From positions 620,001 to 684,000 of the forward strand of contig NZ_VAHD01000002.1 of the NCBI RefSeq assembly GCF_005876985.1: a stretch of 64,000 nt of DNA, in the 5' to 3' direction. This stretch comes from Rhodoferax bucti (lineage in GTDB: Bacteria; Pseudomonadota; Gammaproteobacteria; Burkholderiales; Burkholderiaceae_C). Both the position numbers and the translations under genes were made by a program. The notes under the pieces were generated by a model, which saw only the letters and a list, made by a program, of their open reading frames with translations, was not told the DNA's origin and did not search any database. Shown piece by piece: positions 24,094 through 32,824 of this stretch (position 1 is the first letter of the stretch; each line of letters starts with the position of its first letter).

Positions 24094-25284
24094 CTACTGC
24101 TTGAGCATGCGCTTCTGTATGGCCTGAATGATGTTTTTGCCGATCTGCTGCACCTCAATCGGGTCGGCCGGCTTCAGGTCTTTCAGGTCGCTCTCGATTT
24201 CTTCCTGCTTGGAGCGGGGCAGGTTGCTCATGATCTTGGCGCGCACGCTTTCTTCGTCAATCGTGCTCATGAGCTTGGTGAGGTCAAACACATCGCAGCG
24301 CGACAGGATTTCGAAAATCGACTTCTGGTCCGCGAATTCGATGTCGTTGATATCGGTGAACTCGTCGGGGCTCTTGATGCGCCGCTCGGCAAACAGCTTG
24401 CGCCCCTTTTCACTCAGCAAACGCATGATTTCCGATTTGCGGAAGGTAAAGATGTCTTCAGCAAACTCATTGCCCGCGAGCTTGCGCATCAGCGTGCCGG
24501 CGGGCACCTCTACCAGCGCAGCAAAGTCTTGCAGGTTGATGTACTCATAGTCCAGCTTGCCGTGGTCTTTGTGCTGGCTCGCCACTTTGCGGGCGTTGGC
24601 CACGATGTCTTTGGGGGAGAAGGTGACGCGCTTGCCCGTGCCTTTTTCGTCATTGATGCGCACTAGGTGCAGCATGGCCAGGTTGCCTAGGCTGTTGCGG
24701 ATGTGCACATCCGAGTGGCCCAATAGCGTGCGCGCTGAGCTGAACACCTCGCTCAGCAAGGGGCTGGCCAGGGTCGCCGGGCCGGAGGCCGACTCTGCTT
24801 TGGCTTTGCCAACCTCCGCCGCGCCCAGTAGCTGCAGCAACTGCGCATACACCAGCACATCGGGCTGGTAGTTCACGCGAGTGGCAATCAGCTCGTTCAC
24901 CACATTGGTCTGCTGGGCCAGGGTGCGCAGGATGCTGGTCATCAACTGCGGCATTTCCTTGAGCTCGGCTTCGAGCTTTTCGTTCTCTATGAGATAGAGC
25001 TCGCAGTAGGTTTTGGCCGCCGCGTGGGTGGGGTGGTTGCCGTTGAGCAGCTTGGGGATCATGCCGAAGCACTGGCCCTTGCCCAGGGTGGCGACCACGA
25101 CCTTCTTCTCCTCCCGGATCAGGTAGAAGTCCACCTCGCCCTCTTTCACTACATACATATTGTTGTAGGGCATGCCTTCGGTGTAGATCACATCGCCGGC
25201 GTAAAAGCGCTGCTGTGTCAGCTGAGATGCATAGTCAAACTGCGCTGCCATCGAGGGCGGGCTCACGGTCGTTGAGGTGTTCAT
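24094..25284 (-). CDS. Cyclic-nucleotide-binding protein with a FliG-like C-terminal domain
   Basis: 396 aa from ATG 25284. Residues about 20-125 form a cNMP-binding domain (YAGDVIYTEGMPYNNMYVVK, EGEVDFYLIREEKKVVVATL, then GKGQCFG and ENEKLEAELKEMP). A middle region (about 130-310) is unassigned. The last 80 residues resemble the C-terminal domain of the flagellar switch protein FliG: QKSIFEILSRCDVFDLTKLM, EESVRAKIMSNLPRSKQEEI and VQQIGKNIIQAIQKRM. There is no obvious DNA-binding helix-turn-helix as in CRP. The fusion suggests coupling of a cyclic nucleotide signal to a FliG-type protein contact, perhaps motor control. No flagellar gene is nearby. Domain calls are by motif pattern. Confidence 0.75.
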   Translation of the reverse strand: MNTSTTVSPPSMAAQFDYASQLTQQRFYAGDVIYTEGMPYNNMYVVKEGEVDFYLIREEKKVVVATLGKGQCFGMIPKLLNGNHPTHAAAKTYCELYLIENEKLEAELKEMPQLMTSILRTLAQQTNVVNELIATRVNYQPDVLVYAQLLQLLGAAEVGKAKAESASGPATLASPLLSEVFSSARTLLGHSDVHIRNSLGNLAMLHLVRINDEKGTGKRVTFSPKDIVANARKVASQHKDHGKLDYEYINLQDFAALVEVPAGTLMRKLAGNEFAEDIFTFRKSEIMRLLSEKGRKLFAERRIKSPDEFTDINDIEFADQKSIFEILSRCDVFDLTKLMSTIDEESVRAKIMSNLPRSKQEEIESDLKDLKPADPIEVQQIGKNIIQAIQKRMLKQ

Positions 25285-25540
25285 CTCGTTATCCTGCGGT
25301 GCCGAGGTGGGGCGGCATGGGAGCCTGCCGCACACGGCGTAAATGGTGAGAAATGTTAATTAAAACAAATACGCAGATATTATCAATTAAATTTGAATTG
25401 ATTGGATAACTTAATTTTTAAGGACCAAGCCCGCACAAGGAGCTGTGGTGCAATACCGGTCTCTGGCTTGTCGCCATTTGCTATTGATTTCATAGCTTCT
25501 TGCGCATGATCTACGAGCGCTAGAAGCACTTTTTACACCT
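25285..25540. other. Gap with AT-rich promoter region and repeat copy 5
   Basis: Bases 25350-25422 are very AT-rich and are the likely promoter of the minus-strand cNMP-binding gene. The segment 25423-25476 shows nothing recognisable. The dispersed repeat occupies 25477-25535 and abuts the yigZ start. Confidence 0.5.
25477..25535 (+). repeat. Dispersed Comamonadaceae-type repeat, copy 5
   Basis: tttgctattgatttcatagc, then ttcttgcgcatgatctacga and gcgctagaagcacttttt. The ATG of yigZ follows 6 bases after the T-run. Confidence 0.85.
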
Positions 25541-26149
25541 ATGTCTCACACCCTGGCCGGCCCGGCCCACAGCGAACTCCTTGTCAAAAAAAGCCGCTTC
25601 ATTGGCCGTGTGCAGCCTGTGGCAGACCGCGCGGCGGCGCAAAAAGTGGTGGCGGATTTGTGGGCTGAGCATCCGACGGCCACCCATGTGTGCTGGGCGC
25701 TGATGGCTGGTGGCCATTCGGCCGCGGTAGACGATGGCGAGCCCAGTGGCACCGCCGGGCGCCCCATGCTCGACGTGCTGCGCCACCAGGATCTGGAGGG
25801 CGTGCTGGCGACGGTGGTGCGCTACTACGGCGGTGTGAACCTAGGCGCCGGCGGGCTGGTGCGGGCCTACACCGATACGGTCGCGCAGGCCTTGCTGCAA
25901 GCGGAGAAGGTGCCGATTGTGCAAATGCAGGCGCTCAAATGCGCGGTGCCATACCCGCTGGAGGGCCGTGTGCGCCGCGAGCTGGACGCAGCCGGTGCCA
26001 CGCTCGGCGAGGTGCAACACGGCGAGCGGGTAACGCTGGAATTCGCGCTGCCGGCCCATGCGACTCTGGCCCTGGTCGCCCGCCTGAACGACGCGGGCAG
26101 CGGGCAAGTGGTCTGGATGGACCTCACTGATGCCGAGCCGGCGGATTGA
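25541..26149 (+). CDS. yigZ: YigZ/IMPACT-family protein
   Basis: 202 aa, the normal YigZ length. The N-terminal UPF0029/IMPACT domain (about 1-120) shows KKSRFIGRVQPVADRAAAQK, THVCWALMAGGHSAAVDDGE, PSGTAGRPMLDVL and the signature VRYYGGVNLGAGGLVRAY. A DUF1949-type ferredoxin-like domain follows (about 135-200). IMPACT proteins in eukaryotes regulate translation through GCN1; the bacterial role is unsettled. Single gene whose start lies directly after a dispersed repeat copy. Confidence 0.93.
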   Translation: MSHTLAGPAHSELLVKKSRFIGRVQPVADRAAAQKVVADLWAEHPTATHVCWALMAGGHSAAVDDGEPSGTAGRPMLDVLRHQDLEGVLATVVRYYGGVNLGAGGLVRAYTDTVAQALLQAEKVPIVQMQALKCAVPYPLEGRVRRELDAAGATLGEVQHGERVTLEFALPAHATLALVARLNDAGSGQVVWMDLTDAEPAD

Positions 26150-26170
26150 CCTGCCGGCCGGCAGGGGCGC

Positions 26171-26551
26171 TTAAGCGGCCATCCACACGCCCGCAACCAC
26201 CGCGACCAACAGGCCCAACAGCGGTAAGGCACTGAGCGCATACCCCAGCGAGCGTGTTTTGGGGTCGGACACATAGGCGCGCAGGTAAATGAAGCGGCCC
26301 ACGATAAAAACCACGCCAGCCGCCGCGACCCACAGCGGCGACCAGTAGCGCGCCGCCAGATACATGGCCGGCACCAGGGCTACCAGCAGCTCCAGGGTGT
26401 TCATCTGCACGCGGTAGTAGCGCTCAAACGTTTCGTGGCCGGTGACCGCCGGCGCATGCACGCCGTAACGCCCACGGGCTTGCCCTACCAGCACGCCAAA
26501 CCAGATGTACTGCCCAATCGCCAGCACCGTGACCAAATCCAACCACTGCAT
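26171..26551 (-). CDS. MAPEG-family membrane protein
   Basis: 126 aa with four predicted helices. The MAPEG signature is GHETFERYYRVQMNTLELLV, with the conserved E-R-x4-Q-x-N-x2-E core used for glutathione binding in microsomal GST relatives, followed by RFIYLRAYVSDPKTRSLGY. Bacterial members may be glutathione transferases of the inner membrane, but the substrate is unknown. It ends 22 bp from the convergent yigZ stop and may be co-transcribed with argO (30 bp apart, same strand). Confidence 0.9.
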   Translation of the reverse strand: MQWLDLVTVLAIGQYIWFGVLVGQARGRYGVHAPAVTGHETFERYYRVQMNTLELLVALVPAMYLAARYWSPLWVAAAGVVFIVGRFIYLRAYVSDPKTRSLGYALSALPLLGLLVAVVAGVWMAA

Positions 26552-26581
26552 ATCCGTCTCCTGTGTGAAAGAGGCGTGAGC

Positions 26582-27235
26582 CTACAGCACCGTCGCTTGC
26601 GCCCACAAACCGTAGGCGATGTGTGCCATCATGGCCGCCACCAGCACATCCAGCACCCGCCAGGCGATGGGGCGTGCAAACAGCGGGCTGAGCAGGCGCG
26701 CACCAAAGCCGAGGGTGATGAACCACAGCGCGCTCGCGCCACCGGCCCCCACCAGAAACCAGCCCTGCGTGCCTGCGGCCTGCTTGGCACCCACTGCGCC
26801 CACCAGAATCACCGTGTCCAGGTACACATGCGGGTTCAGCAGGCTGATGCTGAGGGTTTGCAACACCGTTTTTTGCAAGGATTGCGGCGCCCCCTGCAGC
26901 TGGGCCTGCATGGCATGGGGGGCAAACGCCCGGTGCAGGGCCGAGAGGCCATACCAGCCCACTACCGCAGCACCGGCCAGGCCCAGCGCATTCAGCGCGC
27001 GCGGGTAGTTGCCCAGGGTGGCGGCCAGCCCGCTCACGCCCAGGGTCATGAGGCTCATGTCCAGCAGGGCGCACACCGCCACCACGGCGGCCACGTGCTC
27101 GCGGCGCAGGCCCTGGCGCAGCACAAAGGTGTTTTGTGCCCCGATGGCCACGATCAGCGAGAGGCTCAGCGTCAGGCCGGTGGTGATGCTGGGCAGGGCG
27201 GCAACCAGCGTCGAGAAGAGAGTGATGTCTTGCAT
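26582..27235 (-). CDS. argO: LysE/ArgO-family amino-acid exporter
   Basis: 217 aa from ATG 27235 (an upstream ATG at 27259 is possible). Six helices. The family start TTGLTLSLSLIVAIGAQNTF and VLRQGLRREH are typical of LysE/ArgO exporters of arginine or lysine, as are the later YLDTVILVGAVGA and NPHV in the helix before it (SLLNPHVYLDT). It is divergent from a LysR regulator of the ArgP/LysG type, the standard arrangement for controlling amino-acid export. Confidence 0.9.
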   Translation of the reverse strand: MQDITLFSTLVAALPSITTGLTLSLSLIVAIGAQNTFVLRQGLRREHVAAVVAVCALLDMSLMTLGVSGLAATLGNYPRALNALGLAGAAVVGWYGLSALHRAFAPHAMQAQLQGAPQSLQKTVLQTLSISLLNPHVYLDTVILVGAVGAKQAAGTQGWFLVGAGGASALWFITLGFGARLLSPLFARPIAWRVLDVLVAAMMAHIAYGLWAQATVL

Positions 27236-27318
27236 GCTGCCAAGTATGGGGTGCGGCAAGAGGCAGAGAACATGAATTCTGCTACGCTGGAATAAGCCAA
27301 ACTACATTGCACATCATC

Positions 27319-28215
27319 ATGCTCGAATCTACCTTGCTTGCGACTGTGGCCGCCGTGGTGCGCGAAGGCAGCTTCGAGCGCGCGGCGCGGCTGCTGCATA
27401 TCACCCCGTCGGCGGTGTCGCAGCGGATTCGCCAAATGGAGGAGCGGGTGGGTGCGGTGCTCATCGTGCGCGGGCAGCCGTGCACCGCCACCGAGGCGGG
27501 GGCACGCATCTGCCGCCATGCGGATTCGGTGGCCATGCTGGAGCACGATTTGCGGCGCGACCTGCCGGCCCTCGCCCCCGAAGACGCGCAAGCGGTGCAC
27601 AGCACCATCCGCATTGCCATCAACGCCGACAGCCTGAGCACCTGGTTTGTGACTGCCATGCGCGACTTCTGCGCGCAGAGCCGTGTGCTGCTCGATGTGG
27701 CGGTGGACGACCAGGACCAGACCAACGAATGGCTGCGCCGTGGCCATGTGCTGGCCGCTGTCACTTCGCACGCCAAGGCGGTGCAGGGCTGCAAGGTGCG
27801 CAAACTGGGCACCTTGCGCTATTGCGCCACCGCGTCGCCCGCCTTCATGCAGCAGCACTTTGTCGGCGGCGTGAATGCCGACACCCTGGCCCGCGCACCC
27901 AGCATCGTGTTCGACCGCAACGACCGCCTGCAGGAGCGCTGGGTGCGCCGCCAGCTGCGCCGTGATGTGGCTCTGCCGGCCCACCGCCTGCCGTCTTCAC
28001 AGGCCTTTGTGGATGCCGCGCTGGCCGATGTGGGCTGGGGCATGAACCCGCTGCTCTCGGTGCAAGAGCACATGGACAAGCGCCGCTTGGTGGAGCTGGT
28101 GCCGGGCCGCGCGCTGGATGTGCCCTTGTACTGGCAGGTGGCCCAACAGCCCCTGCCAGAGCTGGAGCGTTTGACCCGCAGCGTGGTGGCTGCGGCCTCA
28201 CAGACGCTGCTCTAG
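27319..28215 (+). CDS. argP: LysR regulator of the ArgP/LysG type
   Basis: 298 aa from ATG 27319 (TTG 27307 is a possible earlier start). The N-terminal HTH reads TLLATVAAVVREGSFERAAR, LLHITPSAVSQRIRQMEERV and GAVLIVRGQPC, which is specific to ArgP/LysG proteins. The effector domain has WLRRGHVLAAVTSHAKAVQG and ADVGWGMNPLL typical of the same group. It should sense lysine/arginine and activate the divergent argO. The 83-bp gap between them holds the likely operator; no clear dyad was made out. Confidence 0.9.
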   Translation: MLESTLLATVAAVVREGSFERAARLLHITPSAVSQRIRQMEERVGAVLIVRGQPCTATEAGARICRHADSVAMLEHDLRRDLPALAPEDAQAVHSTIRIAINADSLSTWFVTAMRDFCAQSRVLLDVAVDDQDQTNEWLRRGHVLAAVTSHAKAVQGCKVRKLGTLRYCATASPAFMQQHFVGGVNADTLARAPSIVFDRNDRLQERWVRRQLRRDVALPAHRLPSSQAFVDAALADVGWGMNPLLSVQEHMDKRRLVELVPGRALDVPLYWQVAQQPLPELERLTRSVVAAASQTLL

Positions 28216-28240
28216 CGCCCGCCTTTGCGGGGCAGTTTCC

Positions 28241-30472
28241 TCACGCGGCTTCCATGGTGATGGCAACGCCGCCCAGCACGGCGTTGCCCGAGAGCGGGTC
28301 GCGCAGTTGGTCGTCCAGAAGCGCATTGATATTGGCGCCCGGGCGCTCCGCCGCTACCCGCAGCTGCGCGCCCGGCAGGTTGTGGCCCCAGCCGTGCGGC
28401 AGGCTGACCACGCCGGGCATCATGTCGGTGCTGAACTGCACTTGCGCCTGCACACTGCGGTGGCCGTTGCGCAGGGTGGCCATGCCACCGTCCTGCACTC
28501 CGTAGCGCGCAGCATCGCCGGGGTGGACCAGCGCGGTGCAGCGGAAGGGGCCTTTGGCCAGCGTGGGCAGGTTGTGCATCCAGCTGTTGTTGGTGCGCAC
28601 ATCGCGCCTGCCGATGATGACCAAATCGGGTGCTAACGCCCGTAGATCCTGCGCAGCGCGCTCCAAATCTTGTAGCAAAAGCGGAGGTGCGAGCTCCACC
28701 TTGCCGCTGGGCGTGCGCAGCATTTCGGGAATGCGGGGTTGTAGCTCGCCCAGGTCAATGCCGCCGCTGTCGCTGGCAGCCATGACTTTCTGGAGGTTGA
28801 GGCCATCAGGTTTCAAGCCGAACTGGTCGCCGTAGGGGCCGCTGCGCAGCGCCACATCCAGCCCGCGCTGGGGGCCGCGCAAGCTGCCGGTTGCTGCGAT
28901 GACTGCAGTGGCATGGGGGCCGAACAAGCGGCTGGCATCCTCGGCAAACTGCTGGTCGTCGAGCAGGTTGGCGTCCTGCTGGGCGCCCTGGCCCTGCACG
29001 ATGGCGGTGAGCTTGAGCAGGGTCTGCCACTCTTCGGGCTGGCCTTCGGGGCGGGGCAACACGGGTGCGCTGTAGCGCGCATGGTTGCGCCACGAGAGCT
29101 GGGGGAAGGCCACGTCGTAGTGCAAGTCTTCGAGCGGCGAGAGGCCGGGCAGGATCACATCCGCATGGCGGGTGGTTTCGTTCAGGTAAATGTCCAGGCT
29201 CACCATGAAGTCCAGCGAGTCCAGCGCCTTAGCCAGGCGCGGGCCGTCCGGGCTGGAGAGCACCGGGTTGGTGGCCACGGTGATCAGCGCACGCACCTGG
29301 CCTTCACCCGGTGTTTCGATCTCTTCGGCCAAGCAGGTAATGGGCAGCTCGCCGTAGACCTCGGGCGCGCCGCTCACGCGGGCATGGTGGCGGCCGGTGC
29401 TCACGCCTTTGCCTACCCCCGGTTTGCCCATGGTGTTGCTGGCAAAGGCTGCAGACTTGGCAAACAGCATGCCGCCTTCCATGTCCAGGTGGCCGGTCAG
29501 GGTGTTGAGCACATCCACCAGCCAGCTCGCCAGCGTGCCGTACTGCTGGGTGCAGGTGCCAATGCGGGCATACACCGCCGCCTTGGGTGTGCTGGCAATC
29601 TGGCGCGCCAGGCTGCGGATGGTGTCGGCCGGCAGGCCGCAACGGGCGGCCGCGGCTTCAGGCGTGAAGCCGGCTACCGCTGCGCGAACCTCCTCGGTGC
29701 CGTGCACCCAAGGGGCCACCCGGCCCAGGTTCACCAAGTTTTCTGCAAACAGCACCTGCACCATGGCCGCCAACAAAAACACGTCAGCCCCCGGGCGGAT
29801 GAAGTGGTGCGCGTCGGCCACAGCGGCGGTTTCGGTACGGCGAGGGTCGATCACGATGAGCTGGCCGCCCCGGGCCTGGAGCGCCTTGGCCTTGCCCTTG
29901 AAGTCGGGCACCGTCCACATGCTGCCATTGCTGGCCAGCGGGTTGGCGCCAATGACCACCAGCAAATCGGTGCGGCTGATGTCCGGCAGGGCGGTGGAGA
30001 GCCAGTGGCCGAACATCAGGCCGCTAGCCAGTTGCTTGGGCATCTGGTCCAGGGTGGACGCGGAAAACACGTTGCGGCTGCCGATGGCGCGTGCCAGCTT
30101 GCCGAAGTAGGTGAGCAGGCCGATTTTGTGGGCCGAGGGGTTGCCCACCGCCATGGCCACGGCGTCTTTGCCGTGGGCCGCCATCAGCGGTGGCAGGCGC
30201 TGCTCAATCTCGGCAAAGGCTTCTTCCCAGGACGCAGGTTCGTGTTTGCCATTGCGCTTGATCAGCGGGGTGCGGAGGCGGTCCGAGTCTTCATGCAGGT
30301 CTTTGAGGGCAATGGCCTTGGGGCAGATGTAGCCGCGGCTCAGCACATCGGCCTCGTGGCCACGGATACTGATCACTTTGTTGTCTTGCACCTTGATTTC
30401 CAGCCCGCAGCAGGCCTCACACAGGGGACAGATGCGGTGGTGGGTGCGTGTGTGGGGGCTTGTCTCGCTCAT
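28241..30472 (-). CDS. Molybdopterin-dependent oxidoreductase with N-terminal 4Fe-4S site
   Basis: 743 aa. The 4Fe-4S ligands are in RICPLCEACCG (Cys15, Cys18, Cys21/22) and GYICPKA (Cys50). The bis-MGD-binding core follows: DLLVVIGANPLASNGSMW, VIDPRRTETAAVADAHHFIR, then GRHHARVSGAPE and TRHADVILPGLSPLEDL. The C-terminal molybdopterin dinucleotide domain contains RRDVRTNNSWMHNLPTLAKG. At the place where formate dehydrogenases and Nap carry Cys/Sec as molybdenum ligand the sequence is NVFSASTLDQMPKQ (134-147) with no Cys. No signal peptide, so cytoplasmic. Electron partner and substrate unknown; it stands alone. Confidence 0.87.
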   Translation of the reverse strand: MSETSPHTRTHHRICPLCEACCGLEIKVQDNKVISIRGHEADVLSRGYICPKAIALKDLHEDSDRLRTPLIKRNGKHEPASWEEAFAEIEQRLPPLMAAHGKDAVAMAVGNPSAHKIGLLTYFGKLARAIGSRNVFSASTLDQMPKQLASGLMFGHWLSTALPDISRTDLLVVIGANPLASNGSMWTVPDFKGKAKALQARGGQLIVIDPRRTETAAVADAHHFIRPGADVFLLAAMVQVLFAENLVNLGRVAPWVHGTEEVRAAVAGFTPEAAAARCGLPADTIRSLARQIASTPKAAVYARIGTCTQQYGTLASWLVDVLNTLTGHLDMEGGMLFAKSAAFASNTMGKPGVGKGVSTGRHHARVSGAPEVYGELPITCLAEEIETPGEGQVRALITVATNPVLSSPDGPRLAKALDSLDFMVSLDIYLNETTRHADVILPGLSPLEDLHYDVAFPQLSWRNHARYSAPVLPRPEGQPEEWQTLLKLTAIVQGQGAQQDANLLDDQQFAEDASRLFGPHATAVIAATGSLRGPQRGLDVALRSGPYGDQFGLKPDGLNLQKVMAASDSGGIDLGELQPRIPEMLRTPSGKVELAPPLLLQDLERAAQDLRALAPDLVIIGRRDVRTNNSWMHNLPTLAKGPFRCTALVHPGDAARYGVQDGGMATLRNGHRSVQAQVQFSTDMMPGVVSLPHGWGHNLPGAQLRVAAERPGANINALLDDQLRDPLSGNAVLGGVAITMEAA

Positions 30473-30665
30473 GGTGGGGGTGTTGGGGGTTGCGATGGCG
30501 CTTTATCGGCCAGCGTGGCGCGGGTGTCCAGAACGCAGGTGACAAGTGGCGGTGAGAACCCGCCTGCAGGCTTTACCACGCAGGCCCCAAGGAACCATTG
30601 CACGAAACCGCTGCGCGCCGCAGAATGCCCCATGCGAACGCGATAGGCCCACTTTGAAGACTTCT

Positions 30666-32756
30666 ATGCCGCCCAGCATCTTGAATATCGACACCGCCCT
30701 GGAGTACTTCCGGGCCATTGTGGAATCTACCGACGACGCCATCATCGGCAAAAACATCGACGGCATCATCACCAGCTGGAATCCCGGCGCCCAAGCCATA
30801 TTCGGCTATACCCCGGGGGAGATGATCGGCCAGTCCATCTACACCCTGATCCCGCTGGACCGCCGCAGCGAGGAAGACACCATTGTCAAAAAACTGCGCC
30901 AGGGGGAGCGGGTCACCCACTTCGAAACCCAGCGGGTGCACAAAGACGGGCGCTTGCTGGAGGTGTCGGTCACCGTCTCGCCCATCCACGACAAGCACGG
31001 CAACTTGCTCGGCGCCTCCAAAATCGCCCGCAACATCACGGCGCAAAAGGCGGTGCAAGCCCGCTTGCAACTGATCTCCAATGTGTTCACCCACAGCGGG
31101 GAAGGCGTGGTGATCACCGATCCGCAAGGCAAGATTCTGGAGGTGAATCTTGCCTTCACCCGCATCACCGGCTACGACTATGGCGAGGTCATTGGCGAGC
31201 ACCCCCGCATGTTCCGCTCCAGCCGGCAGGGGCCGGAGGTGTATGCCAGCATGTGGCTGGCCCTGCAAACCACCGGCCATGCCCAGGGCGAGGTATGGAG
31301 CCGCCGCAAAGACGGCGAAGCCTACGCCGGCCTGCTCACCGTGAGTGCGGTGCACGACGACAACGGGGCACTCAAACACTACATCGGCCTGTTTGCCGAC
31401 ATCACCCCGCTGCGCACGCAGCAGGAGCGGCTGGAGCATGTGGCGCACTTTGACGCCCTCACCGATCTGCCCAACCGCCTGCTGCTGGCCGACCGGCTCA
31501 AGCAGGCCATGGTGATGGCACGCCGCCACGAGCAAAGCCTGGCGGTGCTCTACCTGGACCTGGATGGCTTCAAGTATGTCAACGACCGCTATGGCCACAA
31601 CGTGGGCGACGAGCTGCTCATCGCCCTGAGCCAGCGCATGAAGCAGGCGTTGCGCGAGGTGGACACCCTGGCCCGCATGGGCGGCGACGAGTTTGTGGCG
31701 GTGCTGGTGGATGTGAAAACCATGCAGGACTGTGTGCGCATGGTGGAGCGCATCTTGCACGCCTGCGCCGAGCCGGTGCTGGTGGAAGGCAAGGTGCTGC
31801 AGATTTCGGCCAGCATGGGCCTCACCCTGTACCCGCAGGACGATGTGGACGCCGACCAGCTCATGCGCCATGCCGACAAGGCCATGTACGAGGCCAAGCA
31901 AGCCGGCAAAAACCGCTACCAGCTCTTTGACTCCGCCCACGAGGCCGAACTCAAGTCGCGCGGTGAGCAGCTGGCACGCATTGCCCAGGCGCTGGCGGCA
32001 GGCGAGCTCACGCTCTACTACCAGCCCAAGGTGAACATGCGCACCGGCGAAGTGCTGGGCGTGGAGGCGCTGATCCGCTGGATGCACCCGACCCGGGGCA
32101 TTCTGGCACCTGCGGCCTTTTTGCCGCTGATCGAAGGCCTGCCCCTGAGCGATGGCGTGGCCGCCTGGGTGCTGGACTTCGCGCTGGCGCAGATGGAAGC
32201 CTGGCAGCGCCAGGGCCTAGTGCTGCCGGTGAGCATCAACATCAGTGCCCGGCAGCTGCAGCACGCAGGTTTTGTGGCCGATTTGTCGGAACGCCTCGCC
32301 TTGCACCCGACGGTGAAGCCGGCCAGCCTGGAGCTGGAGATTTTGGAGACCAGCGCGCTGGCCAATATGGACAAGGTGTCTTGCATCATGCGCCAGTGCC
32401 GGGACATGGGGGTGCACTTTGCGGTGGACGACTTCGGCACCGGCTACTCCTCGCTCACCTACCTCAAGCGCCTGCCTGCCGGCACGCTCAAGATCGACCA
32501 GAGCTTTGTGCGCGACATGCTGGTAGACCGCGACGACCTGGCCATCGTGCAGGGCGTCATCAGCTTGGCGACCGCCTTCCAGCGCAAGGTGATTGCCGAG
32601 GGGGTGGAAACCCTGGAGCACGGCGTGCGCCTGCTGGCGCTGGGCTGTGAATGCGCGCAGGGCTATGGCGTGGCCCGCCCCATGCCGGCTTGCGAAGTGC
32701 CCGACTGGGTGGCCGGCTGGCAGCCACACGCGGCGTGGACGCAGCCTCTGCCCTGA
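30666..32756 (+). CDS. PAS-PAS-GGDEF-EAL cyclic-di-GMP protein
   Basis: 696 aa from ATG 30666; the frame stays open to 30546 without family-like sequence. PAS 1 at about 12-125 ([20 protein letters not shown]), PAS 2 at about 135-250 ([20 protein letters not shown], then [20 protein letters not shown]). The GGDEF domain has [11 protein letters not shown] with an I-site REVD just upstream. The EAL domain starts [20 protein letters not shown], keeps [27 protein letters not shown] and EGVET, all needed for phosphodiesterase activity. Both domains look catalytically competent. No transmembrane segment, so a cytoplasmic sensor. Monocistronic. Confidence 0.94.
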   Translation: MPPSILNIDTALEYFRAIVESTDDAIIGKNIDGIITSWNPGAQAIFGYTPGEMIGQSIYTLIPLDRRSEEDTIVKKLRQGERVTHFETQRVHKDGRLLEVSVTVSPIHDKHGNLLGASKIARNITAQKAVQARLQLISNVFTHSGEGVVITDPQGKILEVNLAFTRITGYDYGEVIGEHPRMFRSSRQGPEVYASMWLALQTTGHAQGEVWSRRKDGEAYAGLLTVSAVHDDNGALKHYIGLFADITPLRTQQERLEHVAHFDALTDLPNRLLLADRLKQAMVMARRHEQSLAVLYLDLDGFKYVNDRYGHNVGDELLIALSQRMKQALREVDTLARMGGDEFVAVLVDVKTMQDCVRMVERILHACAEPVLVEGKVLQISASMGLTLYPQDDVDADQLMRHADKAMYEAKQAGKNRYQLFDSAHEAELKSRGEQLARIAQALAAGELTLYYQPKVNMRTGEVLGVEALIRWMHPTRGILAPAAFLPLIEGLPLSDGVAAWVLDFALAQMEAWQRQGLVLPVSINISARQLQHAGFVADLSERLALHPTVKPASLELEILETSALANMDKVSCIMRQCRDMGVHFAVDDFGTGYSSLTYLKRLPAGTLKIDQSFVRDMLVDRDDLAIVQGVISLATAFQRKVIAEGVETLEHGVRLLALGCECAQGYGVARPMPACEVPDWVAGWQPHAAWTQPLP

Positions 32757-32824
32757 AAGCCCTTTCGCGCAACTGTCATTTTTCTGCGGACAGAATGGGG
32801 TTTCGCAGTTCACAGGAGCCCGCC

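Noticed and set aside
28913..30646. 577-codon frame antisense to the molybdopterin oxidoreductase
   Set aside because: Shadow frame; the minus-strand protein has clear Fe-S and MGD motifs.
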